Shown here one piece after another: positions 22,018-33,076 of a stretch of DNA of 64,000 nt. The stretch comes from Miscanthus floridulus (lineage: Eukaryota > Streptophyta > Magnoliopsida > Poales > Poaceae): positions 24,406,502-24,470,501 of the forward strand of contig NC_089591.1 of NCBI RefSeq assembly GCF_019320115.1, given 5' to 3'. Under the pieces are notes generated by a model. It worked only from the letters and a program-made list of their open reading frames with translations. It searched no databases and was not told the DNA's origin. The position numbers and the translations under genes were made by a program. Every line of letters starts with the position of its first letter. The first letter of the stretch is position 1.

Positions 22018-24949
22018 TGTAACACCCAAAATTTCAGTCTTTTGAAATAAGAAAAATTCGATTTAATTATGTTATTATGTGAACATTGAAATATAGGAAA
22101 GAAATAATTTTTGTGAAAATAAAATCAAATATAAGGTTAGTAACATGTTGATGCACTCATGCTGGAGCATTGTATTTAATATGATGAGTGGTTTTTGATT
22201 TAAACTCAAAAAGATTCAAAACTCATTTGAAAATACATTTGGAAAAAGAAAAAGGAAATTACTTTTCCCTTCCCTCCCTTCCTCAGTTTTGGCCCACAGG
22301 CCATTTCTCCCTCCCGCTGGCCCAACTGGCCTGCTGGTCCATTTTCTCCCCGTGGCCCGCTCGCTCTTCCTTCTTCCGTTCTTGGGTCGGCCCTGCTTCG
22401 GCCAACAACCGCTGCCACGCCTCCGCCCATGCTCAGCCACTGCCTAGCTAGGCCCGCTTGTCAGCTCCTCCCCCCACCTCCTCCCACACACCCCACGCGC
22501 GCCTGGAGCAACCACCGCCCCTGCGCCCGCTCTTCTTGTGACGTGGGCACGTCCTCTCCGCGCCCGGCCTCTTTAAAACAGCGACGAGCCCTTCCCTCGT
22601 GCTCCCTGCTACTCCTTTCTCCCTCTAGCATCACCCGTGCCCGAGGTAACCGCCGCGCCATGGAATCGCCTGGTTCCTACCGTTCGCCCTCTGCGCGAAC
22701 CACCGTCCCCGAGCCTGGCTCAGCTCCGATTTTTGCCGTGGTGAGAATCGCCGTACTCCCCTCTCTCCTCTAGTGCCATTATTTTCTTGTTTCATGGCCG
22801 TTTGAGCCCTATTCGTGTGTGCTAAAGACCTCCACACTGCCGGCCATGGCGACCACCCCACCGGCCATGTCCTCCAGCCACTTTTTTGGCCTTGGTGAGT
22901 CCCCCTTCACCCCCTCTCTCCCCCGGTGCCTTCGGTTCTTTGAACCATGGCCCGTAGGCCCCTATCCATGCACTCCGACGACCTCCATGCCGCTGGCCAT
23001 GGAGCCTTGCCGCCGGCTGCACTGTGCCCGGCCAGACCTCCCTCTCTCTCTCTTCCCCTCTCCAATCCTAGCCGTCCATCTCCTGATCTACGGCCAGGAT
23101 TAGAAGTTACCCTTTCGTGCAAAATTTTGCTAAAGAGTCCCTCGCTTTTGGATAAATTGAACCCAACATCCCTAGCGTAGTTTCTAGAGTACGCTTTCTT
23201 GTTTTGAAAGCATAAAGTTCCCTGTTTTAGTCCAAAATACGTTTTCAGTATTTACAGAAATGCCATTAGATTTGTTTTGCTCATGAAAACTTCATTTTAG
23301 CTCCGAATTGATCCGTTCAAATTGCGTTAGCTTTGTAATTTCATAATCTACGTGTTAGTACCACTGTTAATCAAGTTTGCAACTTTTAAATTTCATGATT
23401 AGTTTTAATTAAATAAAGTGCTATAGAAAACCCCATTTAATTCATAACTTTCGTGTTTTAGCTCCAATTTTCATGAACTTTGCGTTGTCGTGATCGCAGC
23501 AAGACATAGATTATTTTCATAAACATTTTATCTTGTTTTCCAGGTGTACTGTTCTAATGGTAGGATTGTTTCCTTTGCATGAATGCCTGTGGAATGTTGT
23601 ATGTTGCCGTGTTGGTCGCGTTTAGATGGTGAGGAGAATGTTGGAGATCAAGAGTTCTTCGATGACCAATAGGACCAGCAAGAGTTTGTGAACCAAGGCA
23701 AGTATAGCATGGGCCTACCTTGATATCCTATTCACTTTAATCATTTACTCATGTGCATGTGTCTAACTTTGATAACCATAAGGACATTCTAGTCATTTGA
23801 TGACTTGTTCCCTTGACTCCTATGGGTTAATTGCATATGGGTAGATTGCTAGTGCTCTAACTAAACATGATCTATACAATGGTTAATGGTTCTATGGAAC
23901 TAAAAGTATAACGTGATTTGTAACAACTGATCCATAGGGCGAAGGTGCAAATGACTTTTGATCATGTTGCTCCTGGCCCTCCATAAGGACTTATCTGTCG
24001 GTAAAAGCTAGGACTGATAGTGCAACCATGAGAGTCATATGGCTCTGACTTTAGCTCAGTAACAGGACCTTTTCTAGCTTGTTAGAGGTTACCTTTATGG
24101 CGTAAAAGGGGCTTGCCACATTGGGTATAGGGCTGCCTATGTTCCTATGTGTATAGCCGTGATGGATATGTGCCATAGGAAAGGGGTGTTCCTACATCTG
24201 CTTGTCGAGGAAACCTAGCGGCCCTAACTTGTTAGAGAAACCTATGAAATGGCTTCATAGTGTACCCTGCCCGCTCACCTTGGTAGTGACATGGGAGTAA
24301 TTAACCCGGGCATATGGGAATAATGACTCATGGTGAATGTGCACCACCTCTGCAGAGGGTTACAAACTGTTCTAACTACCGTGCTCATGGTCACGAGCGG
24401 CCCGAAAAACTCATAGAATAATTGGATACTCATTGTGGTTCATTTATGATGGTTTACGATGATAATATGATGCAAATGATTCTGATATCTGATTATGTGG
24501 GTTCAAAAGGCAGCTTAAGCATAACTTGATAATAATTGGTAATAAAATCCCGACTTACTAAAAGCGCTAACTGTAGTAAACTAGTGTCATCCTTTTTGAG
24601 CTACATAACCCCATGTTATCTTGTTAAGTACGGGAAGTACTTACGCTTGTTTATTTTCCTTATTTGGACAAAAATCCCAGATGGGTAACAGATGACAATG
24701 GGTATGAGGAATTTCCTAAGGATTATTAGGCTTATGGTCAACCAGTTGACCTTCCCTGTGATGGTGTTCCACAAGAGGGAGTTATCTTTTATTTTCCGCT
24801 ATGATGTATAAGACTAAGTATTGTTATTATCATGATGTAAGATACACTATGATGATACTTTTTTTAATTTGTTAGCTTGTGTGTGTGATTGATCCCTAGG
24901 CACACATGAGTTAGTGCATTCAATTTTATCCTTAAAATTGGGTGTGACA
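22018..24949 (+). repeat. Element B 5' LTR
   Basis: 2932 bases from TGTAACACCC to GGGTGTGACA. The first 230 bases are AT-rich; 22260-23100 is GC-rich with C-runs and overlapping open frames without protein features (for example 22429-22773 and 22819-23103); the rest is AT-rich. A TTTAAAA sequence at about 22570, after CCCGGCCTC, is a possible core promoter and is kept as TTTAAAA in the 3' LTR at about 50960. Confidence 0.95.
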
Positions 24950-24952
24950 AAT

Positions 24953-24965
24953 TGGTATCAGAGCC
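24953..24965 (+). promoter_or_regulatory. Element B primer binding site (tRNA-Met)
   Basis: TGGTATCAGAGCC, three bases after the 5' LTR end. It is a perfect match to the usual plant initiator tRNA-Met primer site and fixes the plus orientation of B. Confidence 0.93.
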
Positions 24966-25140
24966 GTGTTGACTATATGACGCAAGCCTAGTTAGAAACG
25001 GTCATTTTAGCATCTTTGCTCCTCTGGTTTCTTGCTTACTGTCTTATTCTTGTTATTTTATTAAAACATTTATGCTTTTCATACCTTAATCTATTATATA
25101 AAATTGTTGATTCTAATTCTATCTCACTTTAAATCTATAG

Positions 25141-25986
25141 ATGTCTCATAACCCGAAGACTGCCTACCTTAGCACTGCTGGCTACCGTGCTTTGTTCACC
25201 CCACGTGCTCCACAGGCAGAGAAGGAGATTGTGATCATCTCTGACGATGAGGAGATGGCTACCCCAACACCTACACCTGCTCCTACTCTAGTTGTTGCAC
25301 CGGTCTATCCTGTTATAGCTACACCTAAGGAGTCATCAGCTACTTCACCTACACCTATGCCATCCCCAGTTGTCCCCATGGTGGATGAGGAGATAGGCTG
25401 GAAGTGCAAGTACTACTTCAAGCCAGCCCCAGAGACGGCCTACTACCACACCCTCCTCACCCATGTGCTGGACGACTACTACCCCGATCTGCATGCCTCC
25501 ATCAGCTATCATTGTGCAGAGTACCAGCATCCTTTGGAGGCAACCTTTTGGAAGGTAGAGCTGGTTGTCACTGCTTGGAATGACATCAAGAATGGACATG
25601 AGGTGGAGACTATCCACTGTGCCACTACTAGGAGGGCCCATGCTTTGGATGGCATGGAAGATGCAGCACAGGACGCCTACATCTACTACCATGGTCGTCA
25701 CTTTGAGGCCATGAGGGAGGATCATTTTAGGTTCCTTCCTTGCAATGATCATGAGGGTGGTTGCTAGGTCTTGGCTCCACCAGAGAGTGACCCAACTCTA
25801 GAAGCAACAGTGCAGCATGTCCATGCCATGCAGGGGGTGGATGAAGTCAAGGGAGAGCTACGTGCATCACAGAGGGCCGAGAGATGCCTCCAGAAGCAAG
25901 TTGATGAACTACGTGCTCAACTTGGGCAGCCACCGATCTACAAGAAGAAGCACCGGTCGTTCACCATGATTGACACCGCCCCATAG
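25141..25986 (+). pseudogene. Element B orf0: extra ORF upstream of gag
   Basis: 281 codons from ATG 25141 to TAG 25984-25986, with one in-frame TAG at 25765. An acidic and Pro/Thr-rich N-terminus (EKEIVIISDDEE; PTPTPAPT) is followed by an aromatic region with several Tyr and His, then HFEAMREDHFRFLP (about residues 190-205), and a short coiled coil ELRASQRAERCLQKQVDEL near the C-terminus. The FR-LP block, the coiled coil after it and the place between PBS and gag match orf0 of element A. The role is unknown. A single stop makes this the best-preserved orf0 here. Confidence 0.75.
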
Positions 25987-26634
25987 GTGTTAGGTTCCTT
26001 GTTAAAAGTTATGACGTCATTAGTTCGTGTTTCATGTTTAGTCTTGTTTGGTCTTGTGAACTTTGATGATTACATGTTTTAATTTGTGAACTTGGTTGAT
26101 TTGGAGTTTGGTTGTTTGCTAGAAGTTTGTGGGCATGTCCACAACTTCCTTAGATTGGAACCTTAAGTTTAGATGAAATCTTAATGCAGATGGTTTGCTT
26201 TATCTTATCTCTGCTGTGCTGTTTTCTAGAGCAGCCTGTGTTCTTTATCTTGTATCTCGAAATATGTGCTGTCAAAAATTCTGAAATTTTTGTGAAGATA
26301 ACTAGACTTCTGTATCTTTCAAATGTCTCTAGAATCATGTCAATAGCTCTTCAGGTTTGTGAGATCTAGCTATCAAAAGTTGATGTTCCTGCACAGACTG
26401 GAACCCAGAATAGATTCGGTTTAGCCCTATTTTTGACCATGTGTATGTCAGAATCTGTAAAAGTAATCTAAATAAAAGTTGTAGCTGATCTCCTAAGCTT
26501 TCCAACCATTCTTGGTACACCTCTGTTGGGTCTCTGAAACTCAAGTTATGATAGATTTACTGAACTGCTGTTTTTGGAATCTTGTCCAGAAAATTCTCAG
26601 CATTGTTTCTTATCTTTTGTAAGTTCTCTATAAT
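25987..26634 (+). other. Element B spacer between orf0 and gag
   Basis: About 650 bases, AT-rich, no coding motif on either strand. Near its end TTGGAAAACAG at about 26661 precedes the Arg/Gly-rich start of gag and could be a splice acceptor, which would let gag be translated from a spliced RNA. That is only a guess from sequence. Confidence 0.5.
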
Positions 26635-27786
26635 TTGGAAATCTCTAAATTTTGCGCATTTGTTGGAAAACAGAAGGCCGCAAGAGGAGGAAGAGGCAGA
26701 GGCCATGGTTGTGGATGTGATGCTTTCATAAATCCACCACCACCATCGCCTGTGACCATGGAACAATTAATGGGAATGCAAGCACAGTTGATGCAAGCTA
26801 TGCTGCAGCGCCTGGACAATGAACTTGCAAGAGGACCACTGCCTGTTCAGGTCAGGGATAAGCATGGAGAGTTTATGAAGGGTCGTCCACCGGTGTTCAC
26901 TCATGCCTCAGACCCTATGGAGGCAGATGATTGGTTGCGTGCTATAGAGAAGCAGCTTAATATAGCACAATGCAACAATCTTGAGAATGTGTTGTATGCC
27001 TCTGGTCAACTCCAGGGAGAAGCTTAGGATTGGTGGGATTCTTTCTAGTATGGACATCCCAACAACACTCCTACTATCACCTGGCAGGAATTCAAGGACA
27101 ATTTCTGGTCTTATCATATCCCGGATGGACTCGTGGAATTGAAGCAGGAGGAATTCAGGTCCCTCAAGCAAGGATCCATGACTGTGGCAGAGTAACCTGA
27201 CAAGTTTGCTCAACTGTCACGCTATGCTCCATGCTCCAAATGATGTAGCTGAGGATAAGGAGAAGCAACACCATTTCCTCAAGGGACTTTTATGATAGCC
27301 TGTAGCTCCAACTGATGTCCAACACCTACCCTAACTTTCAGTCTTTGGTGAACCACGCTATTGTGATTGATGATAAGCGCAAAGAGATGAAAGCCAAGAA
27401 GAGGAGGCTTCAAGGGCAAGCTTTAGGAAGCAACACATGCCCGCATGCATATCCCTAGCAGGGTTTCAACAAAGGAGTCAAGGACCATCTAACCAGGGAA
27501 AACCATGGTTAGTATCCTCAACATAATCAGTTCCAGCAACGCCCTTAGTACCAGCAATAGTATGGTAATCAGCGTCCCCCACAATAGACTGGCAATCTGG
27601 CAACACGCCAGGGACCATCCAACAATGCTCCTATGAAGAGTGGTGCACCCAATAACCCCAATGCATGCTATCGCTACGAAGAAGTAGGTCACTATGCTCA
27701 TCAATGTCCAAAGAAGCAGAACTAGCAAGCACCTCAAAACCAGACTGGCAATCAGAAGTTCAACGCCCAACCACCTCACACTACGA
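26635..27786 (+). pseudogene. Element B gag
   Basis: Structural protein of the particle. An Arg/Gly-rich start (GGRGRGHG), then PVFTHASDPMEADDWLRAIE, DWWDSF, TWQEFKDNFWSYHIP, a C-terminal Gln/Asn-rich stretch and a knuckle. TAG replaces an expected Gln at 27027 and 27049 and at several points of the Gln-rich stretch (about 27460-27730); TAA at about 27194 and a frameshift near 27235 add to the damage. The zinc knuckle reads CYRYEEVGHYAHQC (about 27666), so the second Cys is replaced by Tyr. The start codon used here is uncertain because the frame is open only from 26635. Confidence 0.8.
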
Positions 27787-27788
27787 AG

Positions 27789-28205
27789 GTGAACTATGTG
27801 TCATCTAATGCAGCTCAGGAGACGCCCGAGGTCATGTTGGGTACGTTTAGTGTCAACTCTATCTCTGCTACAGTACTTTTTGATTCTGGTGCTTCGCATT
27901 CATTTATTTCCCAAGCATTTGTTAGAATGCATAGCATACCTTTGTGTGCCATGAAAAACCCCACACTAGTAAATTCACCGGGAGGTAGTATGCCCGCTTC
28001 ATATTGGAGTCCCTCAACTAGCATTTCCTTAAGGGGGTAGACTTCAAAGTGAAACCTATTGTGTTGAGAACAACAGGAATTAATCTTATTCTAGGAATGG
28101 ATTGGATGAAACAACACTGGGCAGTGATTCAGTGTCAGGAGAAATCTATGGTTGTAACATCACTCAATGGAGATAGAATATGTGTAGAAGTGATAGTGCA
28201 AGCTT
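27789..28205 (+). pseudogene. Element B aspartic protease
   Basis: Retropepsin-type protease. The active site VLFDSGASHSFIS (about 27875-27913) is intact. A frameshift follows near 28010, and in the next frame the usual LGMDWM motif is found at about 28093-28110. A TAG at 28206 ends the segment. It would release RT and integrase from the polyprotein. Confidence 0.8.
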
Positions 28206-28228
28206 AGCCAATAGCCACTGTCAATCAG

Positions 28229-29163
28229 TTGGATGGTGATGCTAATGAACAAGATCATGTCATGGAGGAGTTTCTGGATGTCTTCCCCGATGACTTGCCA
28301 GGTATGCCACCTAACCGAGACATTGAATTCATTATTGAATTATTACCTAAAACTGCACCAATAGCTAAACGTCCATATAGAATGGGGGTTAATGAATTAG
28401 AAGAGCTTAAGAAACAACTAAAAGAGTTGCAAGAAAAAGGTTTCATATGCCCCAGTTCTTCCCCATGGGGGCACCTATGATCTTTGTGGATAAGAAGGAT
28501 GGTAGTCAACAGATGTGTGTGGATTACCGTTCACTTAATGAGGTCACAATCAAGAATAAATACCCTCTGCCTAGGATTGATGATTTGTTTGATCAGTTGA
28601 GAGGAGCCTATGTGTTCTCCAAGATTGATCTCCACTCAGGATACCATCAGCTTAAGATTTGAAACTTAGACATACCCAAGACAGCATTCACTACACTGTA
28701 TGGCTTGTATGAGTATACAGTTATGTCTTTTGGATTGACCAATGCACCTGCATACTTTATGTATCTGATGAATAAGGTGTTCATGGAGTTTCTGGATAAA
28801 TTTGTGGTGGTATTCATTGATGACATACTAATATTCTCCAAGACTGAAGAAGAACATGCTGAACGTATAAGGTTGGTCTTGCAAAAGCTTAGAGAACATA
28901 AGTTGTATGCTAAGCGGAGCAAGTGTGAGTTTTGGTTGAAGGAGGTCTCTTTTCTGGGTCATGTTGTCTCCAATTGTGGAATAGCAGTGGATCCAGGCAA
29001 CGTACAAGATGTGTTGAATTGGAAGCCACCAATCAATGTAAGTGAGATTCGTAACTTTTTGGGATTGGCTAGATATTACAGGAGGTTCATAGAAGGTTTT
29101 TCCAAGCTAACTAAGCCTATAACGACTCTGTTGGAAAAGAATGCTAAGTATGTATGGTCGGAT
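28229..29163 (+). pseudogene. Element B reverse transcriptase
   Basis: Opens with [19 protein letters not shown] and [14 protein letters not shown], then [46 protein letters not shown] and the catalytic box FIDDILIFS (about 28815-28842), followed by the thumb region [18 protein letters not shown]. Both catalytic Asp residues remain. A frameshift lies at about 28475 (after SSPWG) and a TGA at 28660, where the family has Arg, a C-to-T change in CGA. A TAG at 29170 marks the passage to RNase H. Confidence 0.9.
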
Positions 29164-29289
29164 AAATGCTAGGCAAACTTTGATGAGCTAAAGAAGAGAT
29201 TGACTACAGCTCCAGTATTGATTTTGCCTGACTTAAGCAAGAACATCTCTATATATTGTGATGCATCCCGTTTGGGCCTTGGATGTGTG
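29164..29289 (+). pseudogene. Element B RNase H, first part
   Basis: The start of the gypsy RNase H domain, with the first catalytic Asp in YCDASRLGLG (about 29257-29287). The domain is cut at 29295 by element E and continues at 48492. Deleting E and one CTTAT copy restores one open frame across the join, so the insertion was clean. Confidence 0.9.
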
Positions 29290-29294
29290 CTTAT

Positions 29295-29861
29295 TATCGC
29301 AGAACCAACCAATTTATAAGAGTACAAGTACAATGGCAGCCCGCAATAAGAATTTCATTTCAGCCCAACCCAAAATGAAATATGCAGAAAGTAAATTTAA
29401 ATACTTTCATATATATATACCCATACATATACTTCCGTATCAAGCTACTCGACAATAATTTAAACCCACAATTAAATACGTACCATATACACATGCAAGC
29501 ATGCATACATAGCCATACCAAAGCTAACTCTCCCTGACCGCACACTCACATCTTGCGGTCATACACTCATCATCTTACCTTGGCGTAGAGGCAGTTGATC
29601 CATACATTACCATTCAAGTAAATGGCATCCATACAATAGCACACCGTATGGACGATGAAGTAAAAACCCCCATGTTAGTACTAAAATAGCCACCTAATAG
29701 TCCTTAATTTGGGCATAAGGAAAGTGATCATTGGCACACTTTAGATTTCAAATACCTATCAATATAACTATTCGTTGCTAGAGAAGGGTGTTTGGAAAAC
29801 AAAAACTTTTGTTTTAAATACACATGTGACAATTAAAGTTGAATCTTGCTCTGATACCAGC
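29295..29861 (-). repeat. Element E LTR stub and leader remnant
   Basis: The first 52 bases match 29862-29913 nearly base for base, so they are the end of the 3' LTR. At about 29347 the sequence jumps to the untranslated leader, which matches the leader of F (about 42005-42533). The rest of the 3' LTR and almost the whole interior are missing, probably through illegitimate recombination. A CAGCCC or CAA microhomology may have been used. Hairpins lie at 29535-29561 and 29628-29652. Confidence 0.8.
29848..29859 (-). promoter_or_regulatory. Element E primer binding site (tRNA-Met)
   Basis: The minus strand reads TGGTATCAGAGC two bases from the inner LTR end at 29862, a perfect tRNA-Met type site. 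Confidence 0.9.
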
Positions 29862-32800
29862 TGTCGTAGAACCGACCAATTTATAAGAGTACAAGTACAA
29901 TGGCAGCCCGCAAGCGGTCGCACTGTCATACTTGAACCCATATAAACCTGGTAGTCCGTCGAGTACCATGATGGGTCTCGATAAACGATTACAACAACCA
30001 AGATTGTACATGATTCAACATACATGCCACATATTACATAAAGTTCACATATACATTTCATCATCGGAGTACGAATAAAAGTTATTACAAACCGAGTTTG
30101 ATAGATAAAGCGGAAGCAATTAAGTTCAAAATTAAAGTTCCAACATAGTTTGATACAGTGCCAAGTAGGATCACGGTCGACAAAAGCAAAGATAGGGATT
30201 AATAAAGAAGCCTACCCAAGGCTTACTCCTCATCCACGGTGGGATAGAAGCAACTCTTGCAATAACCATGATACACAGTGCTATCTGTAACAATGGAAAA
30301 TAAAACCCTGAGTACGAGAGGTACTCAGCTAGACTTACTCATCATAAACCAGAAATAAAATGACTCCAAGGATTATGCAAGGATGTGTAGGTGGAGATAG
30401 CTTGACAACATTTTGCATAAAGGCAATTAACTTAGTTGTACAATTCAGATTCCTTTATCAAGTTAATTATAACTATCCATTTCTAGATTAGCAACTATCC
30501 TGTGCCAAACATGTGGTATATCAATTTAAAAGCATACAATAGTAACCATAGCAGGTATTGTACTTCCATATTCATTCGAACCATCATGTTCCATAACATA
30601 GTTACTATGATGTTGGGACTAGCCAAGTTTCTCACTATCCGGGAGAGACGACGATTCAAATCGATTTCAACCAGCTGGGAATTTATTCCTAACACAAACC
30701 CAGGCATACCGCGCGAAGGCAGCCTTAGGTCACCTTTGGCACAACTCAGGTCCACATTTCATGGGTCCGTACCGCGCCGCACAATCTGGGACACCAGATG
30801 CCAGGATGTTCAGGCCTAGCCTGCCCTTGGGCTCAGTCTGATCGTCCCCTGAAAGGAGCACACAACAGAATGGGTCCCGGCCTGAGTTAAGCTACTCAGC
30901 TTCGCGGTCGGAACAAGTTATCCGGCCAGCTAAGTGAGAGGCATGTGTTCAATCTTGTTAGAAGCACCAACAACGGTACGGTCCTTAATCGACACAGACG
31001 GGGATAGATCCACACCCAAGGCCTCCATGTCTTGGTTCTTCTCTATCGACCTCCCACCTAGTCTCAATTTTATTTTACCCCATGGTTCTGTTCCATGATA
31101 GCAAATATAGCCAACCGTGCTCCGGTATCCACCTATATCTCATAGGTGATAGGACATCACTCGACTTCTACCGATCTAAGCATGGCTAAGCATATATTTG
31201 ATCCTGGACCTATACCGGTTAAAGGTGTAATATCTAGACAAGGAATGTATATGCATCAAGTGGTTCCATTCAACTTTATAACCTAATGCATCAATCATAA
31301 GTATTTAAGTAATCATTTGTAAAATACTAGGGAGACTTAGAATGCTCCAGGGCTTGCCTCGTAGAAAGGAAGTGGGGCGGTGGTCAGGACATTCTGGAAG
31401 ATCTTCAGGATTCTGCTCCATGCCTTCGGGAGCTGCGACTTGAGGATTCTCCTGCTGGTCCCCTTCCTCTACTTCATCGAATTCCAGCAACGTTATTTCT
31501 TCCTCTGATCCTAGATGCATGAATATGGCATAAGATATTGCGTATGCATATATGTTAACAAGGGTAGTGTGATGATACATGAAGAATGCATTCTTGCAAT
31601 TATTCCTATTAGCATGTGGTTTAAGTAACAACAAGTGCATCACGTTTACTGAGTAGGTGCATATCTCTTCTTGATTAAGCAATTAACTACTTTAACAATT
31701 CAACTATTTCGCAAACAATAGCTACTTATTTTACTCATAACTGAAGTTCTAATTATCCAAAGACAGTGATCCTAGACTTTTTGGAAAGCTTATAAAATTA
31801 CCTACAACTTTGTCATTAACCATTTTTACAGCAAACATCATTTTTAACATGCAACTTATCCAACTCCAGAATCTGTGCGGAATCCTTCCAATTTGCATTA
31901 CAAAGTAACAATATTTCTACTTCATGTAATCATTCAAAGTTTGACAACACAAAGTCTACTAACAGTTTAAGCATACAAAATACATCCAAGAAAATATAAT
32001 GGTGAAGCCCAAACTATTTCTTTATATGCCTTTATTATTTTATTTGGATACATAGGTTAAATAATAAATATATATCAAATGTGCATCAAAAATTCTTAAA
32101 AATTTACAATGCCTTACTAATGCTACCAAAAGACTACTGCAAAATTTTCATACCATTTTATACATTAAAACATTCTATACAAAAAGGACAAGGCAGAAAG
32201 GCTTACAATAGCAAAAATAGAAAACCCTAGTGAAAAGTGTCAAGAAATAGATTTCCTATTTTTCTTAGCATCCTTATGGTACTAGGATTACTCCCAACAA
32301 ATTTCATGAATTTTGGTTTCATAAATAATTTATAAAAATTCATACAAGGATTAACTATTTATAAAAGAAAAATCTATAACTATAAATCTACACATGCACT
32401 GATCCTCAAATTTTTACCAGAGCTCATCCATGACAATAATAGCTTACCACAAAAATGTCATAATTTTTGGAGCATAGGAACTTTAGATATAAAATAAACA
32501 AATTTGCATGCATTCAAAAACACATTTCAAATCTCCATTTAAATCTTCCAAAATTTCTACTATAAGTGTCAAGACTATATTTTTCCTAAATATTACACTT
32601 CCTATGTCACACTACCAAATTTATTTTACCATTTTTGAAGCTACCAAATTGGAGATCTAAAAATTACAAAACACACTCAAATCTAGAATATTTGAACTAG
32701 CTTTAAAATACAGAGTCACTGTCAGTAGGGACCCATTGGTTAGTAGGGCCCGCCTGTCATCGACGCAGAATAGGGGACGGTGCTTGCTATGGCACTGGCG

Positions 32801-33076
32801 CGGCCAAAGCTCATCGATGGCGAACTCGCCGGCGGTGGCATCATCACACGGTGATCTACTCGACCTAGCGCACCTATTGCACTACTTGGTGGGACCTCTC
32901 GTCGAAGCTAGCGACTACGGCAGCGTCAATGGTGGGGTGGTGGCGTGGGACGACAGTGTTACGCCAGTGGAAGCCAAGGTGGCTCAACCTAGAGCTCGGA
33001 CGGGCATAACTGAACCACTGGTGAACCTATCTAGCGCTCTATCGTGGCCTGCAGTGGTCGGGTTAGGTCTGGCCAC
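29862..33076 (-). repeat. Element E 5' LTR, inner segment
   Basis: From TGTCGTAGAACC to the insertion point of F; the last five bases, GCCAC, are the F target duplication. AT-rich with no coding signal up to 32700; then the GC-rich block begins, in which F landed. Open frames at 30502-30819 and 32736-33128 have no recognisable protein features. The sequence resembles H closely (for example around 30480-30560 versus 15180-15270). Confidence 0.85.

Noticed and set aside
22429..23103. Pro/Ser-rich proteins in the B 5' LTR
   Set aside because: The 3' LTR counterpart (50737-51564) has different frames with indels; sequence is non-coding LTR.
24953..24965. tRNA gene fragments at the TGGTATCAGAGC sites
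   Set aside because: Only the 3'-end complement is present and each is adjacent to an LTR, so these are primer sites, not tRNA genes.
25141..25767. Host gene of 208 codons with an acidic, Pro-rich start
   Set aside because: It lies between the PBS and gag of B, resembles orf0 of A in place and in the FR-LP block, so it belongs to the element.
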